64,000 bases of DNA from 20CM-2-55-15 sp963738025 (GTDB lineage Bacteria > Acidobacteriota > Terriglobia > 20CM-2-55-15). Of this stretch, positions 8,041 to 16,430 are shown piece by piece. The first letter of the stretch is position 1. Each line of letters opens with the position of its first letter. The stretch covers positions 62,001 to 126,000 of the forward strand of contig CAVTWA010000027.1 in the NCBI GenBank assembly GCA_963738025.1, read 5' to 3'. The notes beneath the pieces were generated by a model. It did no database searches and was not told the DNA's origin. It saw only the letters and a program-made list of their open reading frames with translations. Made by a program: the position numbers and the translations under genes.

Positions 8041-9216
8041 ATGAAAGGACACCCATTGATTCAATCCAGTCCCCGATTGGAAAGACCAGGAACTAGCCGG
8101 ACAACGTCTACACCTTCAGTAGCGGGCGGGCGGGGAAGACTCATCACCTTTCTGCTGCCCATCGCGTCGGTGTTCCTGGTTCTGGTGGCGGGGGAGTTGG
8201 TTGTACGCACGTGGCATTACTATCGCTGGGATATTCCCTTCTTTGACGGGCAGGCCAGGGATCTTGGCAATCTCTCTCCGATCACCCTGGACGATCAGTT
8301 CGGCTGGCGTGCAACTCCCAACTTCCGATATGACGGACCGAAACGGAGTTCCGACGGAACCCAGTATCCCGTCAACATGACTTTGGATGCGAATGGCTTC
8401 CGGATGTACGGGGACTTGACGTCACCAGCGCCTCGAATCTTTGTGATCGGCGACTCCTTCACAGGGGCGGTCCACGTCTCCGACGACAAAACGTATTACG
8501 CGCCACTGAAGGCGCGGAACGTCAATGTTTTTGCGTATGGTTGCGGCGGCTGGGGAACCCTTCAGGAGTACATGATCCTGGACAAATATTTCGATGTGAT
8601 CAAACCCGACGTGATCGTCTGGGAATTCTCGACAAACGATATTGTCAACAACTCGCCGGAGCTGGAAACGGCCAGCACGATCAACAACAACGACATGGTG
8701 CGGCCATATCTGGTGAATGGCGCGGTCCGGTATATTCTTCCAAGAAGTCACGCGGCGACGCTTCGATTGCTTGCCCTGCGCTATTCCAGGCTTTTCTACA
8801 TTGTATTGACTCGAATCGACAGACTGCACGCCATGCTTCCGGAGCGGACCGTGGAGACGGACACCTCGCCCAATGGACCTGCACATCCTCAATTTCTCAA
8901 GGCGCTTGCGACGACGGACGAGATCATGGGGATGGTTCGAAAACGCGTGGGGACGGTGCCAATCGTAGGATTCACCGTGGGTTCGGACCCCATATACGGT
9001 CCCGAGTATATCGAGGGACTCCAGACGGCCGCCCGGAATCACGATGTGACGCTGGCGGAGGTTGAGAACGATGTGTTGGATGCGGAACGACGCGGGATGA
9101 TCGTAAGAGCGGAAGATGGATCCCATTGGAATGAGCTGGGCCATCGCATCGCCGGCGTGGCTTTAACGAAATTTCTGTCCGAACATCAGTTCCTGCAACC
9201 GAAAGGGACGCGGTGA
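8041..9216 (+). CDS. Membrane-anchored SGNH/AlgX-like hydrolase or acyltransferase
   Basis: 391 residues. After a basic Ser/Thr-rich head there is one TM anchor (about 38-58, ITFLLPIASVFLVLVAGELV). The extracytoplasmic part has SGNH blocks: VIGDSFTG near 136-142, STND near 196-199 and DGSHWNELGH near 360. Such anchored proteins usually modify exported glycans. It is followed almost directly by a DUF5989 peptide, a ferritin-like protein and a carbamoyltransferase, a combination that points to decoration of an extracellular polysaccharide or secreted metabolite. The N-terminal start could lie a few codons downstream. Confidence 0.78.
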   Translation: MKGHPLIQSSPRLERPGTSRTTSTPSVAGGRGRLITFLLPIASVFLVLVAGELVVRTWHYYRWDIPFFDGQARDLGNLSPITLDDQFGWRATPNFRYDGPKRSSDGTQYPVNMTLDANGFRMYGDLTSPAPRIFVIGDSFTGAVHVSDDKTYYAPLKARNVNVFAYGCGGWGTLQEYMILDKYFDVIKPDVIVWEFSTNDIVNNSPELETASTINNNDMVRPYLVNGAVRYILPRSHAATLRLLALRYSRLFYIVLTRIDRLHAMLPERTVETDTSPNGPAHPQFLKALATTDEIMGMVRKRVGTVPIVGFTVGSDPIYGPEYIEGLQTAARNHDVTLAEVENDVLDAERRGMIVRAEDGSHWNELGHRIAGVALTKFLSEHQFLQPKGTR

Positions 9217-9221
9217 ATTCG

Positions 9222-9374
9222 ATGCGCGACATCGTTCTTGAATTTTGGGGCTTTTTGAAGGAGCGGAAGAAATTCTGGCTCCTGCCAATCGTTATTGTGG
9301 TCCTCCTGATCGGCGTGCTGGTTCTTCTGACTTCAGGATCGGCAGCCGCTCCGTTTATCTACACACTCTTCTAA
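9222..9374 (+). CDS. DUF5989-type small membrane protein, copy 1
   Basis: A 50-residue protein starting MRDIVLEFWGFLKERKKFWL, with one TM helix (LLPIVIVVLLIGVLVLL) and the conserved end SAAAPFIYTLF. A GTG at 9213, overlapping the upstream stop, is an alternative start. The family is found beside carbamoyltransferases and SGNH proteins, sometimes annotated SxtJ-associated, and its function is unknown. Its neighbours suggest a membrane scaffold for the cluster. A second family member is encoded at 12235. Confidence 0.8.
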   Translation: MRDIVLEFWGFLKERKKFWLLPIVIVVLLIGVLVLLTSGSAAAPFIYTLF

Positions 9375-9387
9375 ACGTATTGTCACC

Positions 9388-9514
9388 CCTCTTCTGGAGG
9401 GAGAGGAAGCCGCGAAGCGGCAGGTGAGGGGTGAAGTTTCATAGTCCCCTCACCTGATCCTTCGGACCATCCTCTCCCTTCGGAAGAGGGTTTGGATTGA
9501 AGGGAATCGTCCAA
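9388..9514. repeat. MITE-like element, copy 1, left end lost
   Basis: This segment shares blocks GGGAGAGGAAGCCGCGAAGC, CAGGTGAGGGGT, CCTCACCTG and GGAATCGTCCAA with the copy at 13736-13883, in the same order. The right inverted terminus GAATCGTCCAA is intact, but the left terminus TTGGACGATTC is missing and replaced by the tail of the DUF5989 gene. The interior is largely self-complementary. Confidence 0.8.
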
Positions 9515-9676
9515 TTTCGAGATCAGCGAAGTATTGCCTCCCTGTGAGAGACGGTGCCGCGACTGCCCCACCTTCGTCCCATATCCGTCTCCGGCTGTTA
9601 CCCACTTTCGGTCTATATGCTCTTCACCTTCGGTCCATACCCCTTGTCCTGCGGCGCGGGTAGGATTGGATTCGTC

Positions 9677-10423
9677 ATGATAGCAACAGACACAACCTAC
9701 TCTCTGTTCATCCGGTTGATCGCCCCCTTCGTGTGGCGGAAAGACCACAAGGTTGCCGCGAAATTTCGTGGCTTTTCGGCCACCGAGGCCGGCAGTGCCC
9801 TGGACATGCTGAAAGCTGCCGAACTGGAGAAGGATCCGCGGCGGAGGAAGCTGTTTTTCCGGCATGCACTGGATGAGGCGCGCCATGCAAATTATTTTCG
9901 CGACCACGCCCGGCGGATCGATCCCGACGCCGCAACCCAGCAGAGCAAATATGATTTGATTCACGCGACGCGGCAGAACCTGTACCAGACGCTGCCGCTG
10001 GTGGATTTCATGGCCTTCGTTTATCTGGCTGAGAAACGCGGCGCGGCACATTTCCAATCGCTTCAAAAGCACTTCGAGGATCGGCCGGAAATCCATGACT
10101 TGTTCGAGCGCATCGCCAAAGACGAGAAGTTTCACATTCGCTACAGCAAGGCTGTCCTCGATGAGTGGACAAAAGCGGGACGCGGTTCCGAGGTGAAGTG
10201 GGCACTGCGCCGCATTCAACTGAACCGGGCATGGAACACGTGGCGGCGCTCCGGACGGCTACTCGGCGACTTTGTATCCCGGCTCACGCTGCGCGCCGCA
10301 TATTTCGTCATCGTTCCGCCGTTTTCCCTGATGCAGCGGCTTCTGCAGCCCGAGGATCGCGGAGGCTGGAAGCCGGCCGAGCAAACAAGCGCGAGCATGA
10401 AAGAAATGAAGAGGATGTTCTAA
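9677..10423 (+). CDS. Ferritin-like (diiron) domain protein
   Basis: 248 residues from ATG 9677, chosen because the upstream in-frame sequence looks non-coding. Two E-x-x-H helices typical of a diiron carboxylate site are visible: LDEARHANYF and KDEKFHIRYS. The C-terminal third is basic with a hydrophobic stretch (AAYFVIVPPFSLMQ), suggesting membrane association. Its stop overlaps the carbamoyltransferase start (TAATG), so the two are translationally coupled. A diiron oxidase or hydroxylase acting on the carbamoylated product, or on its lipid carrier, is plausible but inferred only from context. Confidence 0.72.
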   Translation: MIATDTTYSLFIRLIAPFVWRKDHKVAAKFRGFSATEAGSALDMLKAAELEKDPRRRKLFFRHALDEARHANYFRDHARRIDPDAATQQSKYDLIHATRQNLYQTLPLVDFMAFVYLAEKRGAAHFQSLQKHFEDRPEIHDLFERIAKDEKFHIRYSKAVLDEWTKAGRGSEVKWALRRIQLNRAWNTWRRSGRLLGDFVSRLTLRAAYFVIVPPFSLMQRLLQPEDRGGWKPAEQTSASMKEMKRMF

Positions 10424-12201
10424 TGAAGGTCATCGGAATAAGCGCGTATTTTCATGACTCTTCGGCCGCACTCGTGATTGACGGAGAGGTCATGGCGGCC
10501 GCGCAGGAAGAGCGATTTACCCGGATCAAGCACGATTCGGGACTTCCCGTCCAGGCCGTGCGATTCTGTCTGGACTACGCCGGACTGACGATGGACGAGA
10601 TTGATCACATTGTCTTCTACGAAAAACCTCTGCAACGGTTTGAGCGTCTTCTCGTCACGCATCTTTCCGAATTTCCAAAGGGCAGCGGTCAATTCGTCAG
10701 CTCGATGGGCCGCTGGCTTTCCAGGCGGCTATGGATGAAGAACGAATGGGTCAGGGAACTGGGATGCCGGGAAGACCAGATCCTTTGCTCCGAACATCAC
10801 CTATCGCATGCGGCAGCGGCCTTCCTGAGTTCTCCCTACGAAAGGGCTGCAATCGTTACGGCAGACGGTGTTGGCGAATGGACCACCACCTCGATATACC
10901 GTGGCATTACCGACGAGCGAGGATCCCGGATTGAGAAGCTTCAGGAGCTGGGATTTCCTCACTCGATCGGCCTGCTCTATGCGGCGATCACCGCGTATCT
11001 GGGTTTCGAAGTCAATGAAGGTGAATACAAAGTGATGGGTCTGGCGTCCTATGGTACGCCAAGCTATCTGGACAAGTTCGAAAAGCTTTGCAAGGTCAAC
11101 GACGACGCCTCATTGGTTCTGGACATGCACTACTTCTGCTACAACTGGCACGCGACAGACGCATTCACCCCTGCTCTTGAAGCGCTCCTCGGTCCGGCGA
11201 GAAAACCGCACGCAAAGATGACGCTTCCGGCGGTGACCAGCGAGGACCGGCGCTTCAGCGACATTGCGGCATCGCTTCAGAAGTTTACGGAAAACTACAT
11301 GCTGAAACTTGTTCAGCATGCACAGCAGATTACCGGCGAGAAAAATCTCACGCTGGCAGGCGGCGTGGCGCTGAACTGCGTGGCCAACCTGAAGCTTCTC
11401 GGTGAAGGACCGTTCGAATCCATCTATGTTCAGTCCGCGGCCGGCGACGCCGGAGGGGCGTTGGGCGCCGCACTCTATATGACGCATGTGATTGGAGGTC
11501 TGCCCAGGCGGCCGGCGCTCAATCACGCATTCCTGGGTGCGTCCGTGGAACGGTCGGAGGTCGTCCGGTTCTTCTCCGATTGTGGCGTTCCCTTCAAGGA
11601 ATTCAACAGCACTTCGGAGATGTGCCGCGCGGTGGTGGATTGCATCATGGACGGCGAAGTTGGAGGCTGGGTGCAGGGACGATTTGAACATGGCCCCCGC
11701 GCTCTCGGCGCCCGTTCCATTATTGCCGATCCACGACGGCCGGATATGCGCGAACGCGTCAATCGGAAGATCAAGTTCCGCGAGGAGTTTCGCCCGTTTG
11801 CACCGGCTTGCCTGGCTGAAGATATGAAAGAGTGGTTCCTGCTTCCCGAAGGCAAGGAAGAACACATGACGCCGTTCATGTGTTGTGTCGCAAACGTCAG
11901 CGACGAAGGCAAGCGGTTGCTGCCCGCCATCACGCATATCGACGGCACCGCTCGCGTGCAGCGTGTCGAGGCGTCCCACAATCCGGTTTTCCACGAACTC
12001 CTGACTCACTTCAAGGAGCGCTCGGGCGTGGGTGTTCTGTTGAACACCTCGCTGAACCTGAAAGACGAACCCATCTGCAACTCCCACGGGGAGGCATTCG
12101 CGACCTTTATGCGTTCCGAGATGGATTTTCTTGTCGTCGAAAACTGTCTAGTCCGGAAAGAAGACTGCCTGCGGCTCAGCCGCGATGACTACCGGGATTG
12201 A
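10423..12201 (+). CDS. Carbamoyltransferase, NodU/CmcH/TobZ family
   Basis: 592 residues, typical for the family. The N-terminal Kae1-like domain begins MKVIGISAYFHDSSAAL with AQEERFTRIKHD, and the metal-binding histidines are in SEHHLSHAAAAF (about 125-136). The C-terminal YrdC-like half carries GRFEHGPRALGARSI (about 425-439), the carbamoyl-adenylate signature. Such enzymes transfer carbamoyl from carbamoyl phosphate through carbamoyl-AMP to a hydroxyl on a sugar or antibiotic. It is coupled to the ferritin-like gene and followed 33 bp later by DUF5989 copy 2. Confidence 0.93.
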   Translation: MKVIGISAYFHDSSAALVIDGEVMAAAQEERFTRIKHDSGLPVQAVRFCLDYAGLTMDEIDHIVFYEKPLQRFERLLVTHLSEFPKGSGQFVSSMGRWLSRRLWMKNEWVRELGCREDQILCSEHHLSHAAAAFLSSPYERAAIVTADGVGEWTTTSIYRGITDERGSRIEKLQELGFPHSIGLLYAAITAYLGFEVNEGEYKVMGLASYGTPSYLDKFEKLCKVNDDASLVLDMHYFCYNWHATDAFTPALEALLGPARKPHAKMTLPAVTSEDRRFSDIAASLQKFTENYMLKLVQHAQQITGEKNLTLAGGVALNCVANLKLLGEGPFESIYVQSAAGDAGGALGAALYMTHVIGGLPRRPALNHAFLGASVERSEVVRFFSDCGVPFKEFNSTSEMCRAVVDCIMDGEVGGWVQGRFEHGPRALGARSIIADPRRPDMRERVNRKIKFREEFRPFAPACLAEDMKEWFLLPEGKEEHMTPFMCCVANVSDEGKRLLPAITHIDGTARVQRVEASHNPVFHELLTHFKERSGVGVLLNTSLNLKDEPICNSHGEAFATFMRSEMDFLVVENCLVRKEDCLRLSRDDYRD

Positions 12202-12234
12202 CCCCACAGCCAGGAAAGCGGAGGTATTGAACAT

Positions 12235-12465
12235 ATGAGCGCTATCGTCGTCGAAAGGACCGGGAAAAAACGGAAAGTGGGGCGTTGGACCGATCGGCTG
12301 ACCAGCCCATTCCAAACGCTCCGCGAATTCACTCAGCTTGCGAGAAGAAGCGGCAGGGGCATGTGGCTGATCCCGATGATGGCCACTCTCATCCTGCTTG
12401 GAATCCTTATCGTGACGATCCAGGTGATTGAGTATGTGGCGCCGTTTGTCTACACCATCTTTTAA
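12235..12465 (+). CDS. DUF5989-type small membrane protein, copy 2
   Basis: 76 residues: a basic N-terminus with SAIVVERTGKKRK, an amphipathic middle, then one TM helix (WLIPMMATLILLGILIVTI) and the family ending APFVYTIF. It is longer at the N-terminus than copy 1 at 9222. The end of the gene overlaps the start of the next SGNH gene. Two different DUF5989 members bracketing one carbamoyltransferase suggests each pairs with one of the two SGNH proteins; that is inference. Confidence 0.82.
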   Translation: MSAIVVERTGKKRKVGRWTDRLTSPFQTLREFTQLARRSGRGMWLIPMMATLILLGILIVTIQVIEYVAPFVYTIF

Positions 12466-13618
12466 CGCCGGCTCGCGCGCCGGGAGGAAGTTCATATTTG
12501 GCGCGCTGTCTGCTTTTTTCGGAATTGCGTTTGCGCTTCTACTGGTCGAGCTGGCGCTTCGTCTGTTCATCCCTGCGCCGCCGGGCTATCGGGCAATGGT
12601 TCCAAACCTCGAGGCGACGTTCAATGCGCAGCTCTATGCAAGAGGCGTTCTGGGGCCGGCGCTTTTCAAAGTCAACTCCATGGGATTTCGCAGCCGGGAA
12701 TGGGCTGCGGATCGCGCTTCGGAATTCCGCATTGTGTGTCTTGGAGGTAGCACCACTGAAAGTATACTGAACGATCAGAGCCGCATCTGGACAACAGTGC
12801 TGGAGCAGCGGCTCGGACAACTGCCGGATGAGCGGCGCATCTGGGTTGGCAATATGGGCAAAGCCGGACTTGCGTCCAAACATCATATTGCACAGCTCAA
12901 TCACATCCGGAGTTACGACCCGGATCTGATCATTGTGCTTGTCGGTTCAAGCGACTTCATGTCACGTCTGAAGCAGGGCGATATCGACAGCAGTGCCAGC
13001 CTCGCGTATTTTCCAGAACGCGAGAGAACTCTCGAAGAGCAGTCGTTTGCGGTGCTCCCCGGCGGATTTTCGCGAGTCTGGAAACTTCTATCTCCAATCG
13101 AGAGCGCCATATTTGAACGTTCGGAGAGTCAGTCCCTCGATGGTTCGTCGCTGAAACGCTGGCGCGCCATGCGTGAGGAAGGAAAGCGCTCGAATGTCCC
13201 CCCGCGACTGGAAGCGTCGCTCGCGGCTTACTCGCAGAACCTCAAAGAAATGATCAACGTGGCTCACCATGCCGGAGTGCCCATCGTGTTGCTCACCCAA
13301 CCGTCCATCTGGCGGCCCGATCTGACCGATGAGGAAAAGCAACAGTTGTGGATGGGCGGCGTCGGAGAATTCCGTGAGGTGCCGGGGTCCGTTTATTACG
13401 AGCCTGCGGTTCTGAAGCAGGGCATGGATGCCTTCAACGGGCGCCTGTTGCAGGTTTGCCTTGATACCCACACTCCCTGCATCGATCTGGCAAACGACGT
13501 GCCCAAATCGACAGACTACTTTTATGATGACGAGCATTTTACCGATCGGGGACAGGAGTTGGTGGCCGACCGTGTCGCCGAAGGTATTCTGCAGTTGCTG
13601 CCGGGTTACCAGCCTTGA
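12434..13618 (+). CDS. Membrane-anchored SGNH-type hydrolase/acyltransferase 2
   Basis: About 394 residues from ATG 12434, which has AGGTGA six bases upstream and lies inside the end of the DUF5989 gene. One TM anchor (about 22-44, FGALSAFFGIAFALLLVELA). SGNH blocks: LGGSTTES (about 103-110), a GSSDFM block III (about 171-176) and DDEHFTDRGQ (about 365-374). It resembles the first anchored SGNH protein in layout but is distinct in sequence. It is probably the last gene of the 8.0-13.6 kb cluster; a GC-rich hairpin lies downstream. Confidence 0.8.
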   Translation: MWRRLSTPSFNAGSRAGRKFIFGALSAFFGIAFALLLVELALRLFIPAPPGYRAMVPNLEATFNAQLYARGVLGPALFKVNSMGFRSREWAADRASEFRIVCLGGSTTESILNDQSRIWTTVLEQRLGQLPDERRIWVGNMGKAGLASKHHIAQLNHIRSYDPDLIIVLVGSSDFMSRLKQGDIDSSASLAYFPERERTLEEQSFAVLPGGFSRVWKLLSPIESAIFERSESQSLDGSSLKRWRAMREEGKRSNVPPRLEASLAAYSQNLKEMINVAHHAGVPIVLLTQPSIWRPDLTDEEKQQLWMGGVGEFREVPGSVYYEPAVLKQGMDAFNGRLLQVCLDTHTPCIDLANDVPKSTDYFYDDEHFTDRGQELVADRVAEGILQLLPGYQP

Positions 13619-13694
13619 AATGCTTTCCTCTCCCTGAGTCAGGAGGCCTGATTCGGAAGCCGCAACCTGCAACATCGAGCTTTGGAGCCACCCC

Positions 13695-13722
13695 TCGCGG
13701 GATCCGCTTCGCGATCCCGCGA
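13695..13722. terminator. GC-rich hairpin, possible terminator
   Basis: The 10-bp arms TCGCGGGATC and GATCCCGCGA flank an 8-base loop, about 75 bp after the last cluster gene. There is no run of T after it, so a factor-independent terminator is only possible, not shown. Confidence 0.4.
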
Positions 13723-13735
13723 AGACATTTAGCGA

Positions 13736-13883
13736 TTGGACGATTCCTGCAAGCCAAACCCTCTCCCCAAAGGGAGAGGAAGCCGCGAAGCGGCAGGTGA
13801 GGGGTAAAGATTTATGGATCCCTCACCTGGTCCTTTGGACCATCCTCTCCTTCGGGAGGGTTTGGATTGCAGGAATCGTCCAA
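13736..13883. repeat. MITE-like element, copy 2, both termini intact
   Basis: A 148-bp segment bounded by inverted termini TTGGACGATTCCTGCAA and TTGCAGGAATCGTCCAA, with matching CAAACCCTC and GAGGGTTTG inside. No coding frame fits. It shares its interior with the copy at 9388-9514. Short length, terminal inverted repeats and a dispersed copy fit a non-autonomous (MITE-like) element, but no matching transposase is in the window. Confidence 0.8.
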
Positions 13884-13937
13884 CTGCTATCTCATCGCTC
13901 TATTTTTTTCCTGAGGCAGGCAGACAAGCTCGACAAA

Positions 13938-14924
13938 TCAGTTCAGCCGCATCACCTTTGCGGTCGCGCATTCTTCAGCGACCCTAACAAATCGCACCAC
14001 CGTCTCGTTGTTCGTGACGTAGGGATTCGGACTGCCCGGTGTGCGTTTTGCCAGAATCGGCAGATTGACCTTCGAGCGATCCCAGTCGGTATGGTTGGAC
14101 AAGATGATATCCGCGCCCGCCTGCTTCGCGACATCCTCGAACTTCTTCGCGGATGCGATGTACTTCGTTAAGGATTCGCGATCGTTGTTGAGTCCCATTC
14201 CGCCCCAGAGTGCGACGATATGCGTCTTACCGTTATCTTTTATGGGAAACACCGTAGAGATCGTGCCAGGAGTATGACCGGGCGTGAAGTACATCGTGAA
14301 TGTGGTATCGCCTAGCGTAAGTTTCTGGCCGTCAGCGGCGACCATGTCGCGTTTCGGCTTGGTCGAGTTCAGTCCGTCGAGCACGTCCCAGTCCTCCTTG
14401 GACATCAGAACGTGGGTGCCGTAGTGATCCTGAAGAAATTTCGCGCCGCCGAAATGATCGGGGTGTGAATGACTCACGATCGCGTATTTGATTTTGGTGG
14501 GATCCAGCCCCAACTTCTTCATGCCGGCATCCACCTCGTCTTCAATGGAATAATCAAAGATGGCGTCGAGCACGACAATGCCATCGGAGGTGGTGACGGC
14601 CCACACGGAGTACTCGGTCTGTCCAAACCAGTAAAGGTTGTCGGCGACCTTAACCGGTTCGGCATGCCAGGTGGATGGATCCGGCGTCGCCGCGGCGCCA
14701 CGGCCCTGGCCAGGCCGACCGGCTTGTCCGGCTTGTCCACCCTGGCCCGCCTGTCCCCCCCGGCCGCGCGGCGCCGCAGGTGCAGGACAGACGAAATTGA
14801 ACAAGTTCGTATAGTCCTCACCCGCCAGGGCCTTCGCTGCAGCAACGTGTGCATCGGGTGTATCCGTGTTGTTCTGGGCCACGAGCATTGAACCGGCGAG
14901 CAGCAAGCCAAGCGCGATCTTCAA
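13938..14924 (-). CDS. Secreted metallo-beta-lactamase-fold hydrolase
   Basis: 328 residues with a Sec signal peptide (MKIALGLLLAGSMLVAQ). A low-complexity Gly/Gln/Arg linker (about 53-80) precedes the catalytic domain. The metal motif HSHPDHFGG lies near residue 150, followed by a second-shell pattern FTPGHTPGTIS near 215-225 and a late His in LSNHTDWD near 287. This layout fits the secreted class B3-like branch; the substrate is unknown. It is divergent from the DUF6152 operon starting at 15046, sharing the promoter region between them. Confidence 0.86.
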   Translation of the reverse strand: MKIALGLLLAGSMLVAQNNTDTPDAHVAAAKALAGEDYTNLFNFVCPAPAAPRGRGGQAGQGGQAGQAGRPGQGRGAAATPDPSTWHAEPVKVADNLYWFGQTEYSVWAVTTSDGIVVLDAIFDYSIEDEVDAGMKKLGLDPTKIKYAIVSHSHPDHFGGAKFLQDHYGTHVLMSKEDWDVLDGLNSTKPKRDMVAADGQKLTLGDTTFTMYFTPGHTPGTISTVFPIKDNGKTHIVALWGGMGLNNDRESLTKYIASAKKFEDVAKQAGADIILSNHTDWDRSKVNLPILAKRTPGSPNPYVTNNETVVRFVRVAEECATAKVMRLN

Positions 14925-14973
14925 GAGAACCCCCTTATAGAGTTGTCATTATTACAAAGATTCAGCGCCCTGG

Positions 14974-15003
14974 CCCGACCAATTCGGTGGAATGCTCTAT
15001 AAT
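14974..15003 (+). promoter_or_regulatory. Putative sigma-70 promoter of the 15046 operon
   Basis: A perfect TATAAT occurs at 14998-15003, 43 bp before the ATG at 15046. A weak -35 candidate (CCGACC) sits 17 bp upstream. GGGGAG at 15031-15036 is a plausible ribosome-binding site. Prediction from consensus only. Confidence 0.45.
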
Positions 15004-15045
15004 CTGGATACCCTTCCCAGGGTTTAAGTGGGGGGAGATTAACGA

Positions 15046-15975
15046 ATGCGAAAACAATTTATCGGCACGATCGCGATAACTGCAGTCATTTCTTTTACGG
15101 TCGGAGCCGGACAATATCAACTACAGGCACGGCAGGCAGCACAACCTTCGGCAGCGGCGACTCCACGTGGCGCGCAACCCTCAGGGCAGCAGCCGGCGCA
15201 ATCCACCGCGCCTGGACCGAAAACGAGTCCCAAATCGCCGGCGCGCCCGGCGCGAATCGGGGGGCACCCGAATCTGAACGGCATCTGGCAGGCGCTGAAC
15301 AGCGCCAATTGGAATCTTGAAGCGCATTCTGTCACGGGCCTTTCCCGATTCTGGCAGCTTGGAGCAATCGCCTCGATTCCGGCGGGAAAAAGTATGATTC
15401 GCGGTGGGGGCACGATCCCGTATACGGCAGAAGCCCTCAAGCAACGCGACGAAAACCGCGCCAAGTGGCCCGAGTCGGACAATGAAGCAAAATGCTACAT
15501 GCTCGGCGTCCCGCGATACACCTACCACGATATTCCGTTTCAGATTTCCCAGGGCGATGTCGACATCCAGATGATTTATCCGTTCGCGGCCGGAAACCGG
15601 TTCCTTCATATGAGGGATAACGATCATCAGCGTGACCCCGTCGATTCCTGGATGGGACGCTCCAATGGTCATTGGGAAGGCGATGTTCTCGTTGTCGTGA
15701 CAACGGATCTGCTTCCCGACACCATGCTGGATCGTGCCGGCAACTTTCACAGCAATGAGTTAAAGGTCACCGAGCGCTTCAGACCGATCGACTCGACCCA
15801 CATTCAATACGAAGCGACGCTCGAAGATCCGAAAACGTACACGAAGCCGTGGACGATCGAGATGCCCTTGTATCGTCTGATCGATGAGAATGCACAGGCA
15901 TTCGAACACAAGTGCGTCCCATTCGCCGATATGCTTCTGTACCATGATTTGATCGGCGACAAAGAGAAACCGTAA
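15046..15975 (+). CDS. Secreted acidobacterial protein of the DUF6152-partner type
   Basis: 309 residues with a signal peptide (about 1-25), a Gln/Pro/Ala-rich linker (30-65) and a conserved secreted domain beginning HPNLNGIWQALNSANW. A later motif GHWEGDVLVVVTTD (about 206-219) also occurs in the protein at 16431 (GHWEGNTLIVETTNF), so the two are paralogues. The role is unknown; these proteins typically sit with DUF6152 genes. It is the first of three genes in an operon, 33 bp from the next. Confidence 0.72.
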   Translation: MRKQFIGTIAITAVISFTVGAGQYQLQARQAAQPSAAATPRGAQPSGQQPAQSTAPGPKTSPKSPARPARIGGHPNLNGIWQALNSANWNLEAHSVTGLSRFWQLGAIASIPAGKSMIRGGGTIPYTAEALKQRDENRAKWPESDNEAKCYMLGVPRYTYHDIPFQISQGDVDIQMIYPFAAGNRFLHMRDNDHQRDPVDSWMGRSNGHWEGDVLVVVTTDLLPDTMLDRAGNFHSNELKVTERFRPIDSTHIQYEATLEDPKTYTKPWTIEMPLYRLIDENAQAFEHKCVPFADMLLYHDLIGDKEKP

Positions 15976-16008
15976 TTGAGGGCCCGACGCTAAATTGAGG
16001 AGAAAACC

Positions 16009-16419
16009 ATGCGCAACAAACTGATCAATATTGCGGCGATTGTCGGTGTACTGCTGGTAACGACTCTGCCGTTACTTGCTCACCATTCCTTTGCCGCCGA
16101 ATTCGACGGGACGAGGACGGTCACACTCGAAGGAAAAGTCGTCAAGCTGGAGATGGTCAATCCCCATTCCTGGCTGCACTTGGATGTCACGAAGCCGGAT
16201 GGCACTGTCGAACACTGGATGGCTGAAGGCGGATCGCCCAGCGTGTTGCTTCGCCTGGGCTGGAACAGAGACACGCTTCCTGCCGGCACCAAGGTCAAGG
16301 TGACCGGTGCGCCGGCGAAAGATGGCAATTTCCGTCTCAATACACGAAGCATTGAGTTCGCCGACGGCAAGAAACTGTCTATGGGCGGTTCCAACCCTGA
16401 CGCAGAACAGCCGAAGTAA
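16009..16419 (+). CDS. DUF6152 family secreted protein
   Basis: 136 residues with a Sec signal peptide, then the family mark HHSFAAEFD right after cleavage, followed by a compact beta-rich domain (TVTLEGKVVKLEMVNPHSWL). GGAG precedes the start. It sits between two larger secreted paralogues in one operon. A related but more diverged member is at 33498. Function unknown; probably periplasmic. Confidence 0.82.
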   Translation: MRNKLINIAAIVGVLLVTTLPLLAHHSFAAEFDGTRTVTLEGKVVKLEMVNPHSWLHLDVTKPDGTVEHWMAEGGSPSVLLRLGWNRDTLPAGTKVKVTGAPAKDGNFRLNTRSIEFADGKKLSMGGSNPDAEQPK

Positions 16420-16430
16420 GGTCTGAATTT

